From the NCBI GenBank assembly GCA_001804815.1, contig MHBI01000107.1, positions 1 to 53,374 on the forward strand: 53,374 nucleotides of DNA, read 5' to 3'. The stretch comes from Lentisphaerae bacterium GWF2_50_93. GTDB lineage: Bacteria > Verrucomicrobiota > Lentisphaeria > Victivallales > GWF2-50-93. Below, piece by piece: positions 17,971 to 27,064 of this stretch (positions are counted from its first letter, which is position 1; each line of letters starts with the position of its first letter). The position numbers and the translations under genes were made by a program. The notes under the pieces were generated by a model, which did no database searches, was not told where the DNA came from, and saw only the letters and a list, made by a program, of their open reading frames with translations.

Positions 17971-19155
17971 ATGGCTGTCGAACTTTCATATGTGCTGATA
18001 ACACCATACACTATTCTGAAATCCCGCACCGGAGGAGTCATCGCAAGACTTCTTTCCCGCACCGACCTCGAACTTGTCGGCGCGCAGATGCTGAACCCCA
18101 CGAAGGAACTCGCCGAAAACTACGCAGGCATACTCAAGAAAACTGTCTCAACGAAGGCCGCAGACCTCCTTTCGGATTATGTGCTGAACAATTTCACTCC
18201 TAACGAGGACGGTACCAGGAGACGGATACTCATGCTCCTCTTCAAGGGCGATAACGCCTGTTCCAAGCTTTATTCAATAGCCGGAAGGCTTTCTCCCGAA
18301 TCAAGGGGCGCAGGCGAAATGAGGATTACCGGTGAAACAGTGCGCGACACCTACGCCGACCTCGTTTTCGACAGGGATGGCAGCCTCAGATATTTCGAGC
18401 CCGCGGTACTGCTTCCTCCGGATCAGGAATTCGCGATGGAGAAGCTCAAGCTGTTTGCGAACTTCGCAGATTCGCATCCCAACATGATCGACATGAACTA
18501 CGACGACAAGACCGACGTGGAACGCACACTTGTCATAATCAAGCCCGACAACTGGCGCTATCCCAGCTCGAAGCCCGGCAACATCATCGACATGTTCAGC
18601 AGGACAGGCCTCAGGATAATCGCCACCAAGATCTATCAGATGACCGTCTCCGAAGCCCTTGAGTTCTATGGTCCGGTACAGGGCGTGCTGAGGGAGAAGC
18701 TCGCTCCCAAGATCGGAGACAAGGCAAAAGCCCTCCTGGAAACTGAACTGAAACTGAAACTCGACGACAAGGCCTCGTCCAGGCTTTCAGAAATAGTCGG
18801 CGTTCCTTTTGCCGACGATCAGTTCTCGCAGATCGTGGAGTTCATGTCCGGAATCCGCCCTGACACCTGTCCAAAGAACAAACTGCATGAGCCGGGCCTT
18901 GTGAAGACAATGGTGCTGGTATATGAAGGCAAGAAGGCCGTCAAGAAGATCCGCGACGTGCTCGGACCGACGGATCCCACCAAGGCGCCCAGCGGCACAA
19001 TCAGGAGGGAATTCGGACAGGACGTGATGGTGAACACCGCGCATGCCTCGGATTCAGCTGAAAACGCCGTGAGGGAAATGAAGATCATCAGGATTCAGGA
19101 GAACAACCTGAGCAGGATAATAAAGGACTTCCTAGCGGAGAAAGGATATAAATGA
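17971..19155 (+). CDS. Tandem nucleoside-diphosphate-kinase-like protein
   Basis: A 394-residue protein built of two NDK-fold units, against about 140 residues for ordinary NDK. The N-terminal unit (about 1-150) begins VLITPYTILKS but lacks the catalytic NxxHxSD motif, having GETVRDTYADL there. The C-terminal unit (about 185-390) begins RTLVIIKPDNW and keeps the motif as NTAHASDS, with the phospho-acceptor histidine at H358, plus a helical insertion of roughly 50 residues. It probably transfers the gamma-phosphate between NTPs and NDPs with one active unit; the other may be structural or regulatory. GGAGG precedes the ATG. It overlaps the aminotransferase gene by 4 nt (ATGA). Confidence 0.8.
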   Translation: MAVELSYVLITPYTILKSRTGGVIARLLSRTDLELVGAQMLNPTKELAENYAGILKKTVSTKAADLLSDYVLNNFTPNEDGTRRRILMLLFKGDNACSKLYSIAGRLSPESRGAGEMRITGETVRDTYADLVFDRDGSLRYFEPAVLLPPDQEFAMEKLKLFANFADSHPNMIDMNYDDKTDVERTLVIIKPDNWRYPSSKPGNIIDMFSRTGLRIIATKIYQMTVSEALEFYGPVQGVLREKLAPKIGDKAKALLETELKLKLDDKASSRLSEIVGVPFADDQFSQIVEFMSGIRPDTCPKNKLHEPGLVKTMVLVYEGKKAVKKIRDVLGPTDPTKAPSGTIRREFGQDVMVNTAHASDSAENAVREMKIIRIQENNLSRIIKDFLAEKGYK

Positions 19156-20333
19156 AGGATTTGAAAACCACCAAGGGTACCATGGGCGGCCTTGAATTGT
19201 CCGCAACTCTGTCCATCACGGCAAAAGCCAAGGCCATGAAGGCCGCAGGCGAAGACGTGCTGAGCCTCTGTGCCGGCGAACCGGATTTCGACACTCCTGA
19301 ACATATCAAGAACGCTGCAATAGAAGCCTTGAAGAGGGGCGAAACCAAATATACTCCTGAAAGCGGAAGGCCCGATCTCAAGGAGGCATGCGCTGAAAAA
19401 TTCGTCAGGGAGAACAATGTCCCATCGTCCGCAGCACAGATCGTCGTAGCTGCCGGCGCGAAATTCAGCATCTTCTCGGCGATAGCCGCCCTCTGCGGCC
19501 CAGGAGACGAGGTCATCCTCGGCTCCCCCTACTGGGTCAGCTATCCGGAAATGATAAAGGCCAGCGGCGCGACTCCCGTCATAGTCCCCTGCTCCGCCGA
19601 GAACAACTACGAACTTGATCCGGAGAAGCTCAAGGCTGCCGTGACTTCGAATACAAAGCTCCTCATCCTGAATTCCCCAAGCAATCCTACCGGAGCCGTA
19701 TACAGGAAGGAGACCCTGGAGAAAATCGCGAAGCTCGCAATAGAGAGGAACTTCATGGTCCTTTCCGACGAGATCTACGAGAAGCTCACATATGAACCAG
19801 ATTTCCCCCATATCAGCATCGCTTCGTTTTCCAAGGAGATATCAGACCTCACCATCACCGTGAACGGCTTCAGCAAAGCCTATTCGATGACCGGATGGAG
19901 GCTTGGATATCTTACTGCTCCGAAATGGCTGACAGACAGAATATGCGCCCTGCAGAGCAACACCACTTCAAATCCTACGACATTTGCGCAGTTCGGAGCA
20001 ATCGCCGCACTGAAGGGCGATCAGGCCCCGGTAGAAACTATGAGACAGGCCTTTGCCAGGAGAAGGGACATGATATACGGACTCATGAGCGATATTCCCG
20101 GAGTCAAATGCATCCGGCCGCAGGGAGCCTTCTACATATTCTGCGATATCTCCTCGTTCGGCCTGAACTCCTGGGACTTCTCAGGAAGACTGCTCTCGGA
20201 GACGAAGACCGCAGTGATTCCCGGACAGCCGTTTGGCGCCGACGGAAACATCCGTCTTTCTTATGCATGTTCGGAACAGACAATCCAGAAATCCGTCGAA
20301 AGGATCAGGGGCTTCTGCTCCAAGCTCAAATAG
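19152..20333 (+). CDS. aspC: Class I pyridoxal-phosphate aminotransferase, aspartate type
   Basis: A 393-residue aminotransferase of the bacterial aspartate aminotransferase subgroup (I-gamma). NSPSNPTG (N178), the DEIYE segment (D206, Y209), the Schiff-base lysine K242 in GFSKAYSMTGWRLGY and R250 are all present. It interconverts aspartate and 2-oxoglutarate with oxaloacetate and glutamate; an overlapping specificity (for example aromatic amino acids or prephenate) cannot be excluded. Translationally coupled to the NDK-like gene. Confidence 0.88.
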   Translation: MKDLKTTKGTMGGLELSATLSITAKAKAMKAAGEDVLSLCAGEPDFDTPEHIKNAAIEALKRGETKYTPESGRPDLKEACAEKFVRENNVPSSAAQIVVAAGAKFSIFSAIAALCGPGDEVILGSPYWVSYPEMIKASGATPVIVPCSAENNYELDPEKLKAAVTSNTKLLILNSPSNPTGAVYRKETLEKIAKLAIERNFMVLSDEIYEKLTYEPDFPHISIASFSKEISDLTITVNGFSKAYSMTGWRLGYLTAPKWLTDRICALQSNTTSNPTTFAQFGAIAALKGDQAPVETMRQAFARRRDMIYGLMSDIPGVKCIRPQGAFYIFCDISSFGLNSWDFSGRLLSETKTAVIPGQPFGADGNIRLSYACSEQTIQKSVERIRGFCSKLK

Positions 20334-20385
20334 GAACAGCCGTCAGTAATCGGTCGTCAGCTATCAGTAAAAGAAAATAGGGCAT

Positions 20386-20772
20386 ATGAAAATAGAACAC
20401 ATAGGCTTCCAGGTGGCAGCTCCGGCCGCAATGGCCGACTGGTACATCGCCAATTTGAATTTCTCATGCAGGCGTTCAGCGGATGAGCCGGTTCCGGTCA
20501 GGTTCATCGCAGACAGCGGTGGAAAAGTAATGCTCGAGATTTATAACAATCCGAAGGTCGAAGTTCCAGACTATAGCCAAATCGATCCACTGACGCTCCA
20601 TTTCGCATATACCTGCGATGACATCCCTGGAACAGTGGATAAACTTGTGAAGGCAGGCGCAGTACTTATATCTGGTCCTGAAATGATTCCCAGCGGCGAC
20701 CAGCTCGCCATGCTGAGGGATCCGTGGGGGCTTGTGATCCAGCTGTGCCACAGGAAAAACCCGATGGTCTGA
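20386..20772 (+). CDS. VOC superfamily protein (glyoxalase/bleomycin-resistance fold)
   Basis: A 128-residue protein of the vicinal-oxygen-chelate fold with paired beta-alpha-beta units. Candidate metal ligands are H5 (IEHIGFQV), E51 (KVMLEIYNN) and H72 (LTLHFAYT); the fourth usual glutamate near the C-terminus is replaced (LVIQLCHR), so the metal site may be altered. Reaction unknown; the family includes lactoylglutathione lyases, dioxygenases and binding proteins. It follows the aminotransferase by 52 nt and may be in the same transcript. Confidence 0.8.
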   Translation: MKIEHIGFQVAAPAAMADWYIANLNFSCRRSADEPVPVRFIADSGGKVMLEIYNNPKVEVPDYSQIDPLTLHFAYTCDDIPGTVDKLVKAGAVLISGPEMIPSGDQLAMLRDPWGLVIQLCHRKNPMV

Positions 20773-20940
20773 GAGAGGCAAGCTCCAATTCCAAATCTTC
20801 AATTTCCAGATATTTTCTCGATGTGGCGTTCAAATAAGGAAACTAGAATAAAAAACACAGTTATCCGGAAAACCAAAGAGGAAATTGACTATTCCAGAAT
20901 TGAATGATTTATTGATGAGCAAAGCGAATCTTTGAAGTAT

Positions 20941-20988
20941 GTCGGGTTTTAACCCGACACATGGTTGGCGGTTTAAAAACCGCCCTAC
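20941..20988. repeat. Two REP-like hairpins in a 332-nt spacer
   Basis: GTCGGGTTTTAACCCGAC (20941-20958) and GGCGGTTT-AAAAACCGCC followed by CTAC (20967-20988), the latter being a GTAG-footed hairpin on the minus strand. The remainder of the spacer 20773-21104 is AT-rich with nothing recognisable. Confidence 0.7.
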
Positions 20989-21104
20989 TTATGAGGCAGA
21001 CCATCAAAAGAATAGCTTCTATATGCTATATATCATTGGCTCAACATTTTAATATTCTTTTAGTTATCTGGAAAATGCTTCTGCCCTGAGACGGAACAGG
21101 CAGC

Positions 21105-22193
21105 CTATCCCCCCATCGGAGTACTCCACAAAGGACGGTTCTGGCTAGCTGAAAACCTGGAGAACGTATGCATATGTCCCGCATGCCCCTGCCCTATGGT
21201 CATGACGCTGTTTGTCGTGCCAAAGCCGTTAGGGACCAGGTCCTTGCATTCCGGAGCGTTGCACCAGACTCCGTTGACAATGAACTTGTATTCAATCCTG
21301 CCCGCCGGAATAAGCACTGTCGTTGCATAAGTGCCGTGGCTGTCCCTTTCAAGCCTGATGGATGATGGATCCCAGCTGTTGAAAGTTCCCGCCACGTAGA
21401 CCTTGGCATTCTTCGGCGCATGGATCTTGAAAGTAACCCAGGCTCCTTCAGGCTTGCTCAAATGTTCAAGTAGCTTTCTTTCGTAATCAAGACTGATGAG
21501 CTTGGACGGATCATATTCAGGGCTCTTCCTGACTGCATCACGGGAAATGTCCACGAATACCTTGTCCTCGATCCAACTGACGCTTTTGATCCATTTGGGC
21601 GATATGAGAACCCGTCTGCCCGGCAGCCAGTTGCGCGTGTCAACCAGCAGATAACGGATGCACCATGTTTCTTCATCTACGATGAAGTCCTCGACATGTC
21701 CGATGTCTCCATCAGTCGCATGGATGCGGTTGTCAATGACATCCCTCATGCTGCGCAGGTGTGGATCGAGTTTTAGTAAATTTGACTGGGGTTCCTCAAC
21801 ATCCATCCTACTTTCACCCATGTCCGTCGGCATCTCGGTCTCGTATCCTGGGATGACATAGAATCCACCTCCCCAGTAAGCACTCCAAGAATAGTGGTTG
21901 TGCAGCGCCAGCTCGTATTTCCGTGAGATAGGTTCTTCAATGTCGGTATCAGGGCTGTTGCGCACCTGTTCGCGGGAAAGACTGACGTTGAATGTATGGG
22001 ACGCCCAGTTCATCTTTTCCAATGCGGCAATGGAAACCAAAGTTCTGCGTCCTGTCAGCCACTTGCCTGTTTCAACAGCCATGTAACGGATGGTCCAGGT
22101 CGCATCATCGAAGTAGAACTCCTTGATTTTTCCCAAGTCCCCATCGGTCCCCCTGACTTTATAGCCGATCATGCTGCTAATGGCCTGTTGCAT
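21105..22193 (-). CDS. PRC-barrel x2 plus CBM48 (glycogen-binding) fusion protein
   Basis: A 362-residue cytoplasmic protein. Two PRC-barrel domains (about 1-75: VRGTDGDLGKIKEFYFDD, and about 148-222: IHATDGDIGHVEDFIVDEE) are internal duplicates. From about residue 250 a CBM48/AMPK-glycogen-binding module follows (APKNAKVYVAGTFNSWD, then IEYKFIVNGVW). PRC barrels usually mediate RNA or protein contacts (RimM, photosynthetic reaction centre H), while CBM48 binds alpha-glucans. The combination suggests a scaffold tied to glycogen or to envelope stress, but function is unknown. AAGGAGG lies ahead of the ATG. Divergent from the efflux genes. Confidence 0.8.
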   Translation of the reverse strand: MQQAISSMIGYKVRGTDGDLGKIKEFYFDDATWTIRYMAVETGKWLTGRRTLVSIAALEKMNWASHTFNVSLSREQVRNSPDTDIEEPISRKYELALHNHYSWSAYWGGGFYVIPGYETEMPTDMGESRMDVEEPQSNLLKLDPHLRSMRDVIDNRIHATDGDIGHVEDFIVDEETWCIRYLLVDTRNWLPGRRVLISPKWIKSVSWIEDKVFVDISRDAVRKSPEYDPSKLISLDYERKLLEHLSKPEGAWVTFKIHAPKNAKVYVAGTFNSWDPSSIRLERDSHGTYATTVLIPAGRIEYKFIVNGVWCNAPECKDLVPNGFGTTNSVMTIGQGHAGHMHTFSRFSASQNRPLWSTPMGG

Positions 22194-22310
22194 AAATCCT
22201 CCTTAGGTGCTTTTCCATCATGCTGCCGGAATTTAATTCCTGCAATAATTATTTCCCTTGATTCTTCCATAGGGTACTAAGTTAGTTTATCATCTTATCT
22301 CAGCCTATTA

Positions 22311-22346
22311 GGGATAACCCTACCTTGATCTGGGGGATAACCCTAC
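22311..22346. promoter_or_regulatory. Direct repeat GGGATAACCCTAC in a divergent promoter region
   Basis: Two perfect copies of the 13-mer GGGATAACCCTAC (22311-22323 and 22334-22346) at a 23-bp period, roughly two helical turns, between the PRC-CBM48 gene and the RND membrane-fusion gene. Each copy is itself nearly palindromic (GGG-ATAA-CCC). Read on the minus strand each starts with GTAG, so it could instead be a REP variant; helical phasing favours an operator. Confidence 0.45.
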
Positions 22347-22479
22347 TCCGGCCCCAGCCTGCCAGGATACTGGCATCCATTATCTCCGGGATCGGGCCCG
22401 GCAATTTGCAATCATAATTCAAAATTGTATATTCCGGGCTGAAATTACAGCGAAACAAAATCCGGAGACTACACATACC

Positions 22480-23649
22480 ATGCGGCAAACCAGCCTCATC
22501 CTCGTGCTTCTTTCAGTCCTGCTCCTTGCATCTTCCTGCAGGAAAAAACCTGTACCACCGCCACCGCCGCCGCCTGGCGTCGTATGCACCATCGCGGAAA
22601 AGCAGGACGTTTCCAAAACGCATGAATTCATCGGGCAGATAGTCGCCGAGGACTGGGTGGATCTAGTTGCGAGGGTGGAAGGCTATCTTGTAAAACGCAA
22701 TTTCGAGGAAGGAAGCTTCGTAAAGAAGGACACCCTCATATTTGAAATAGATCCGCGCCCGTTCGAGGCCCAGGTCAAGGAGGCGGAAGGCCAGCTCGTC
22801 CATGCCCAGGCTTCGCTCACATATGCGAACATACAGGTCGAACGTTATACAACCCTGGTCAAGGGCGACGCCGTTTCCCAGAAGGATCTCGACGCCGCGA
22901 ACATGCAGCAGGGAGTTTCAAAAGGTGAAGTGCTTGTAGCCCAGGGGCAGCTTGATCTCGCAAAAATAAACCTCGAATACACCAGGCTGACCGCTCCATT
23001 CGACGGCAAGATCGGAGAATGCCCCATCAGTGTCGGCAACCTCGTAGGCCCTACGATAAACACCAATCTTTCAAGGATAGTGCGCATGGATCCCGTGAAA
23101 GTGGAGTTCAGCGTTCCCGAAGCAACAGTCATCGACATCAGGCAGCGGGAAGGGAGCATGGAAAAGATCGCCTCGCGGATCATCCCAAAGATCGTACTAT
23201 CAAATGGAACCGAATACCCTCTGGCAGGCCAGATCTACTTTACAGACAATGTCGTGGACACTTCGACCGGCACGCTGCTTGTCAGGGCGCGCTTCCAGAA
23301 TCCCAACGGGCTTCTGAACTCGGGCAATTATGTAAAGATCCGCCTGGAAACCAAGGATAAGACTCCGTCCATAATGGTTCCGGCCGTCGCAATCCAAAGG
23401 GATCAGACCGGAGAATTCGTCCTGAGCGTCGACAAGGATTCAAAAGTCCAGCGCCGCCTCGTTAAAACCGGACAGGCGCACGGCATGAACATAGTCATAC
23501 TCGAAGGGATTTCAGAAGGGGAGAAGATAATTGTCAGGGGTGTGCTGAAAGTCAGGCCGGGCATGACAGCCAACGCCACTCTTGAGGAATCCGCCAAGCC
23601 GGAATCAAAGACCCAGCCCGCTGCCCCCAAGGCAACGGGTGGCAACTAA
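22480..23649 (+). CDS. RND efflux membrane fusion protein (AcrA/MexA-like lipoprotein)
   Basis: A 389-residue periplasmic adaptor. A lipoprotein signal peptide ends in LASSC (C20), followed by a polyproline stretch. The family layout is visible: barrel-sandwich lipoyl halves (VEGYLVKRNFEEGSFVKKD and YTRLTAPFDGKIG), a central helical hairpin (about 100-165), a beta-barrel and a membrane-proximal domain. It links the RND pump encoded 244 nt downstream to an outer-membrane channel; no TolC-like gene is in the window, so the channel must be encoded elsewhere. Confidence 0.92.
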   Translation: MRQTSLILVLLSVLLLASSCRKKPVPPPPPPPGVVCTIAEKQDVSKTHEFIGQIVAEDWVDLVARVEGYLVKRNFEEGSFVKKDTLIFEIDPRPFEAQVKEAEGQLVHAQASLTYANIQVERYTTLVKGDAVSQKDLDAANMQQGVSKGEVLVAQGQLDLAKINLEYTRLTAPFDGKIGECPISVGNLVGPTINTNLSRIVRMDPVKVEFSVPEATVIDIRQREGSMEKIASRIIPKIVLSNGTEYPLAGQIYFTDNVVDTSTGTLLVRARFQNPNGLLNSGNYVKIRLETKDKTPSIMVPAVAIQRDQTGEFVLSVDKDSKVQRRLVKTGQAHGMNIVILEGISEGEKIIVRGVLKVRPGMTANATLEESAKPESKTQPAAPKATGGN

Positions 23650-23673
23650 AACTGCAGCAGAGCCACCCCGCAT

Positions 23674-23862
23674 GATGACGGATGACGGATGACGGATGAT
23701 TGGATTGTTGGATGAATGGATTGATGGGTTTAGTTCAAAAGAATACAGAAATACGAGGATTATGGAAAAGTCATTTTCAAAGTTCTCTCAAATTATCATG
23801 AGTTATTTCATATGTATTTGATACGCAACCATCCAGTAATCCATTCATCCAGCAATCCATGT
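23674..23862. repeat. Short-period tandem repeats and inverted copies
   Basis: Between the two efflux genes lie three copies of GATGACG (23674-23694, period 7) and then GGATTGTT-GGATGAAT-GGATTGAT (23702-23725, period 8). Near 23829-23860 the reverse complement of the second array recurs, so the spacer could fold as a long imperfect hairpin with a ~100-nt loop. No coding potential. Confidence 0.6.
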
Positions 23863-23893
23863 TTCGAGAATTGAAACTGCATGAGGAAGACAG

Positions 23894-26800
23894 ATGATAA
23901 GTAAGATATTCATACACAGGCCGAGGCTGGCCTTCGTGATTTCAATAGTGCTGGTCATTGCCGGCCTCATATCCATCTTCAGCCTGCCTGTGTCACAGTA
24001 CCCAAACATAACACCCCCCCAGGTGCAGGTGTCCTCGACCTATACCGGCGCAAGCGCCGATGTCGTCACCAAGACGGTCGTCGAGCCGCTCGAAAACCAG
24101 GTCAACGGCGTCGAGGACATGATCTACATGTCGTCGACAGGAGGCAACGACGGTTCACAGAATACGATGGTGACCTTCTATTCCGGCACGAACGGCGACA
24201 TGAACACCGTGAATACGCAGAACCGGGTCAGCCTTGCGACACCACAGCTCCCGGACAGCGTCAAAAGGCAGGGTATCACCGTAAAGCAGAAATCCACCAA
24301 CATGCTCATGGTGATCAATCTTTACTCCCCGAAAAACACTTATGATTCCATATTCCTCAGCAACTACGCGCTGATCAACATCCAGAATGAAATGCTCCGC
24401 ATAAGAGGGGTGGCGGATGTCAAGATCCTCGGCGAACTGGACTACTCGATGCGGATCTGGCTCGATTCCGACAAGCTTGCAAGCCTCGGAGTCTCACCCC
24501 AGGAAGTGACAAATGCAATCCAGGCCCAGAACGTACAGGCCGCAGCCGGACAGATAGGACTTCCACCCTCGCCGCCCGGACAGGCCAACCAGATCATGAT
24601 CCAGGTCAAGGGAAGACTCGAATTCCCCGAGGAGTTCGCGGAAATAGTCGTAAGGGCGCGGCCCGACGGCTCGCAGATAAAGATCAAGGACATAGCCAAG
24701 GTCGAACTCGGTTCCTTCAGCTACCAGTCGTTCGGCGAACGCGACAACATGCCCGGCTTGAACCTGGCAATCTACCAGCTTCCGTCCGCAAACGGCCTGC
24801 AGATCGCCGATGCCGCCTACAAGAAGATGAAGGAACTGGAGAAATATTTCCCTCCCGATCTCAAATATTCGATCAACTACGACACCACCCAGTTTGTCCG
24901 CCGTTCCATCAAGGAAGTTGTGTTCACCCTTTTCGTCGCGGTCTTCCTTGTGATCGGAGTCGTATTCCTCTTCCTGCAGGACTGGCGCGCGGTCGTTGTC
25001 CCCACGCTCGCGGTTCCTGTATCACTGATTGGAACATTCGCCGCGCTACTGGCGATGGGATACTCGATCAATCTCGTCTCGTTGTTCGGACTGATACTCG
25101 CGATCGGCATCGTGGTTGACGACGCCATTGTGGTGGTGGAGAATTGTAAACGTCTCATGCGGGATGAAGGTCTTGATCCTGTCCGTGCGACTGAAAAGAC
25201 CATGGAGCAGGTGACGAACCCCATCGTAGCCACCACGTTCGTCCTGATGGCGATGTTCATCCCGGTGTGCTTCCTTCCCGGGATATCCGGAGCCATGTAC
25301 CGCCAGTTCGCAATCACCATCTCCTGCGCCGTCCTCATTTCCGCGATCAACGCACTCTCCCTGAGCCCCGCCCTCTGCGCCACGCTGCTGAAACCTGAAG
25401 AGAAGGAGCCCCTCCTCCCGTTCCGCATGTTCAACAAGTTCTTCGACTGGATCACCCTTGGATTCGCGTCCGCGTCGGAAATGTTCGCGCGCCGCGCGTT
25501 TCTCGGCGTCTTCTTCCTGGGTGCATGCCTCTGGGGCTCCAGCTGGCTCTATGATAAGATTCCCACGGGTTTCATTCCAGACGAGGACATGGGTATTTTC
25601 TTCGTAAACGTCCAGCTGCCCGAAGCCGCATCCGTCGAACGCACACACGCCGCAGTCAAGAAGGCCACCGACAAAGTGCTTTCCACGGAAGGAGTGGACC
25701 ATGTGCTGACAGTTACCGGATACAACATGATCGACCAGGTGAACAATCCCAACAACGCACTGCTCATTGTCACACTGAAGGACTGGGATCAGCGCAAGGC
25801 TCCGAACCTCGTCCAAAAATCCATAATGCACAAGCTCCAAGGTGAACTTAACGTAATTCCGGATGCGGCCTTCTTCTGCTTCCCACTGCCCGCAATCCCC
25901 GGACTCGGAACTGCCGGAGGGCTTTCATTCATCCTGGAAGATCTCCACGGCGTCGACCCGCAGATCATGGCGCAGATACTTGCCGCCTTCCTGACGGAGG
26001 CGAAAAAGGAACCTGCGATCGGTACCGCATATAGCACTTACAGCGCCTCCGTACCGCAGATTTACCTCGAAATAGACCGTGAAAAAGTCATGAAACTGGA
26101 AATGAGCCTTTCAGACGTATTCAATGCCCTGCAGACATATCTAGGGTCATATTATGTAAATGACTTCAACAAGTACGGACAGGTCTTCAAGGTCATGCTC
26201 CAATCGCAGGGCCAGCTACGCAAGGACGCCTCCGACATCATGGGCATATATGTCCGCAATTCTAAAGGCAAGATGGTGCCAATGGGCACCCTGGCGACGG
26301 CAAAGATCGTATTCGGGCCGCAGACCATGCTGCGCTACAACATGTATCAGGCCGTAAGGATAAACGGATCCACAGCCCCCGGAGCAAGTTCCGGTGACGC
26401 GATGGCCGCATTCGAGCGCATAGCCAAGAACGTTCTTCCGGAAGGTTTCAAATACGAATGGACCGACATGTCGTACCAGGAGCTTGAAGCCGCCGGCAAG
26501 ACGGGTTTCATATTCGCGCTGGCGCTGGCCTTCATCTATCTCTTCCTGGTCGGACAATACGAGAGCTGGATGATCCCGATCGCGATCATGCTTTCAGTCC
26601 CGGTCGCCCTGCTGGGTTCGCTGGCCTTCCTGCTGATACTCGGTGTCGAAAACAACATCTACACGCAGATCGGATTCGTCCTGCTGTTTGGAATGACATG
26701 CAAGACCGAAATCCTGATCGTCGAGTTCGCCATGCACATGCGCGAAGGCGGCATGGGAATAGTCCAGTCGGCCATCGAAGCCAGAAAAACCCGTTTCCGC

Positions 26801-27064
26801 GCAGTGGTCATGACCGGCACCGCGTTCATCCTGGGCGTCATGCCGCTGGTGATCGCAGTGGGCGCCGGAGCCGAAAGCCGCCGCTGCCTCGGAACTGCCG
26901 TCTTCGGCGGAATGATCGTAGGCGAAGTCCTGGGAACCATCATGACCCCGATGTTCTACGTGGCAATCCAGTGGCTCCGCGAAAAAGTCGGCGGCTGGAA
27001 GCCTCCGACAGATGCAAAAACAGCAGATGCCGCCAAGCCTACTGAAAACAAGGCAGCTACATAA
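23894..27064 (+). CDS. RND multidrug efflux pump inner-membrane transporter (HAE1, AcrB-like)
   Basis: A 1056-residue proton-driven transporter with 12 membrane segments and two large periplasmic loops. TM1 with IHRPRLAFVISIVLV, the porter-domain start SQYPNITPPQVQVS, and the paired aspartates of the proton relay in TM4 (IVVDDAIVVVEN, D409 and D410) are all clear. Length is normal for HAE1. GAGGAAG precedes the ATG. With the adaptor upstream it would expel hydrophobic or amphiphilic compounds from the inner membrane and periplasm; actual substrates cannot be inferred. Confidence 0.94.
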   Translation: MISKIFIHRPRLAFVISIVLVIAGLISIFSLPVSQYPNITPPQVQVSSTYTGASADVVTKTVVEPLENQVNGVEDMIYMSSTGGNDGSQNTMVTFYSGTNGDMNTVNTQNRVSLATPQLPDSVKRQGITVKQKSTNMLMVINLYSPKNTYDSIFLSNYALINIQNEMLRIRGVADVKILGELDYSMRIWLDSDKLASLGVSPQEVTNAIQAQNVQAAAGQIGLPPSPPGQANQIMIQVKGRLEFPEEFAEIVVRARPDGSQIKIKDIAKVELGSFSYQSFGERDNMPGLNLAIYQLPSANGLQIADAAYKKMKELEKYFPPDLKYSINYDTTQFVRRSIKEVVFTLFVAVFLVIGVVFLFLQDWRAVVVPTLAVPVSLIGTFAALLAMGYSINLVSLFGLILAIGIVVDDAIVVVENCKRLMRDEGLDPVRATEKTMEQVTNPIVATTFVLMAMFIPVCFLPGISGAMYRQFAITISCAVLISAINALSLSPALCATLLKPEEKEPLLPFRMFNKFFDWITLGFASASEMFARRAFLGVFFLGACLWGSSWLYDKIPTGFIPDEDMGIFFVNVQLPEAASVERTHAAVKKATDKVLSTEGVDHVLTVTGYNMIDQVNNPNNALLIVTLKDWDQRKAPNLVQKSIMHKLQGELNVIPDAAFFCFPLPAIPGLGTAGGLSFILEDLHGVDPQIMAQILAAFLTEAKKEPAIGTAYSTYSASVPQIYLEIDREKVMKLEMSLSDVFNALQTYLGSYYVNDFNKYGQVFKVMLQSQGQLRKDASDIMGIYVRNSKGKMVPMGTLATAKIVFGPQTMLRYNMYQAVRINGSTAPGASSGDAMAAFERIAKNVLPEGFKYEWTDMSYQELEAAGKTGFIFALALAFIYLFLVGQYESWMIPIAIMLSVPVALLGSLAFLLILGVENNIYTQIGFVLLFGMTCKTEILIVEFAMHMREGGMGIVQSAIEARKTRFRAVVMTGTAFILGVMPLVIAVGAGAESRRCLGTAVFGGMIVGEVLGTIMTPMFYVAIQWLREKVGGWKPPTDAKTADAAKPTENKAAT

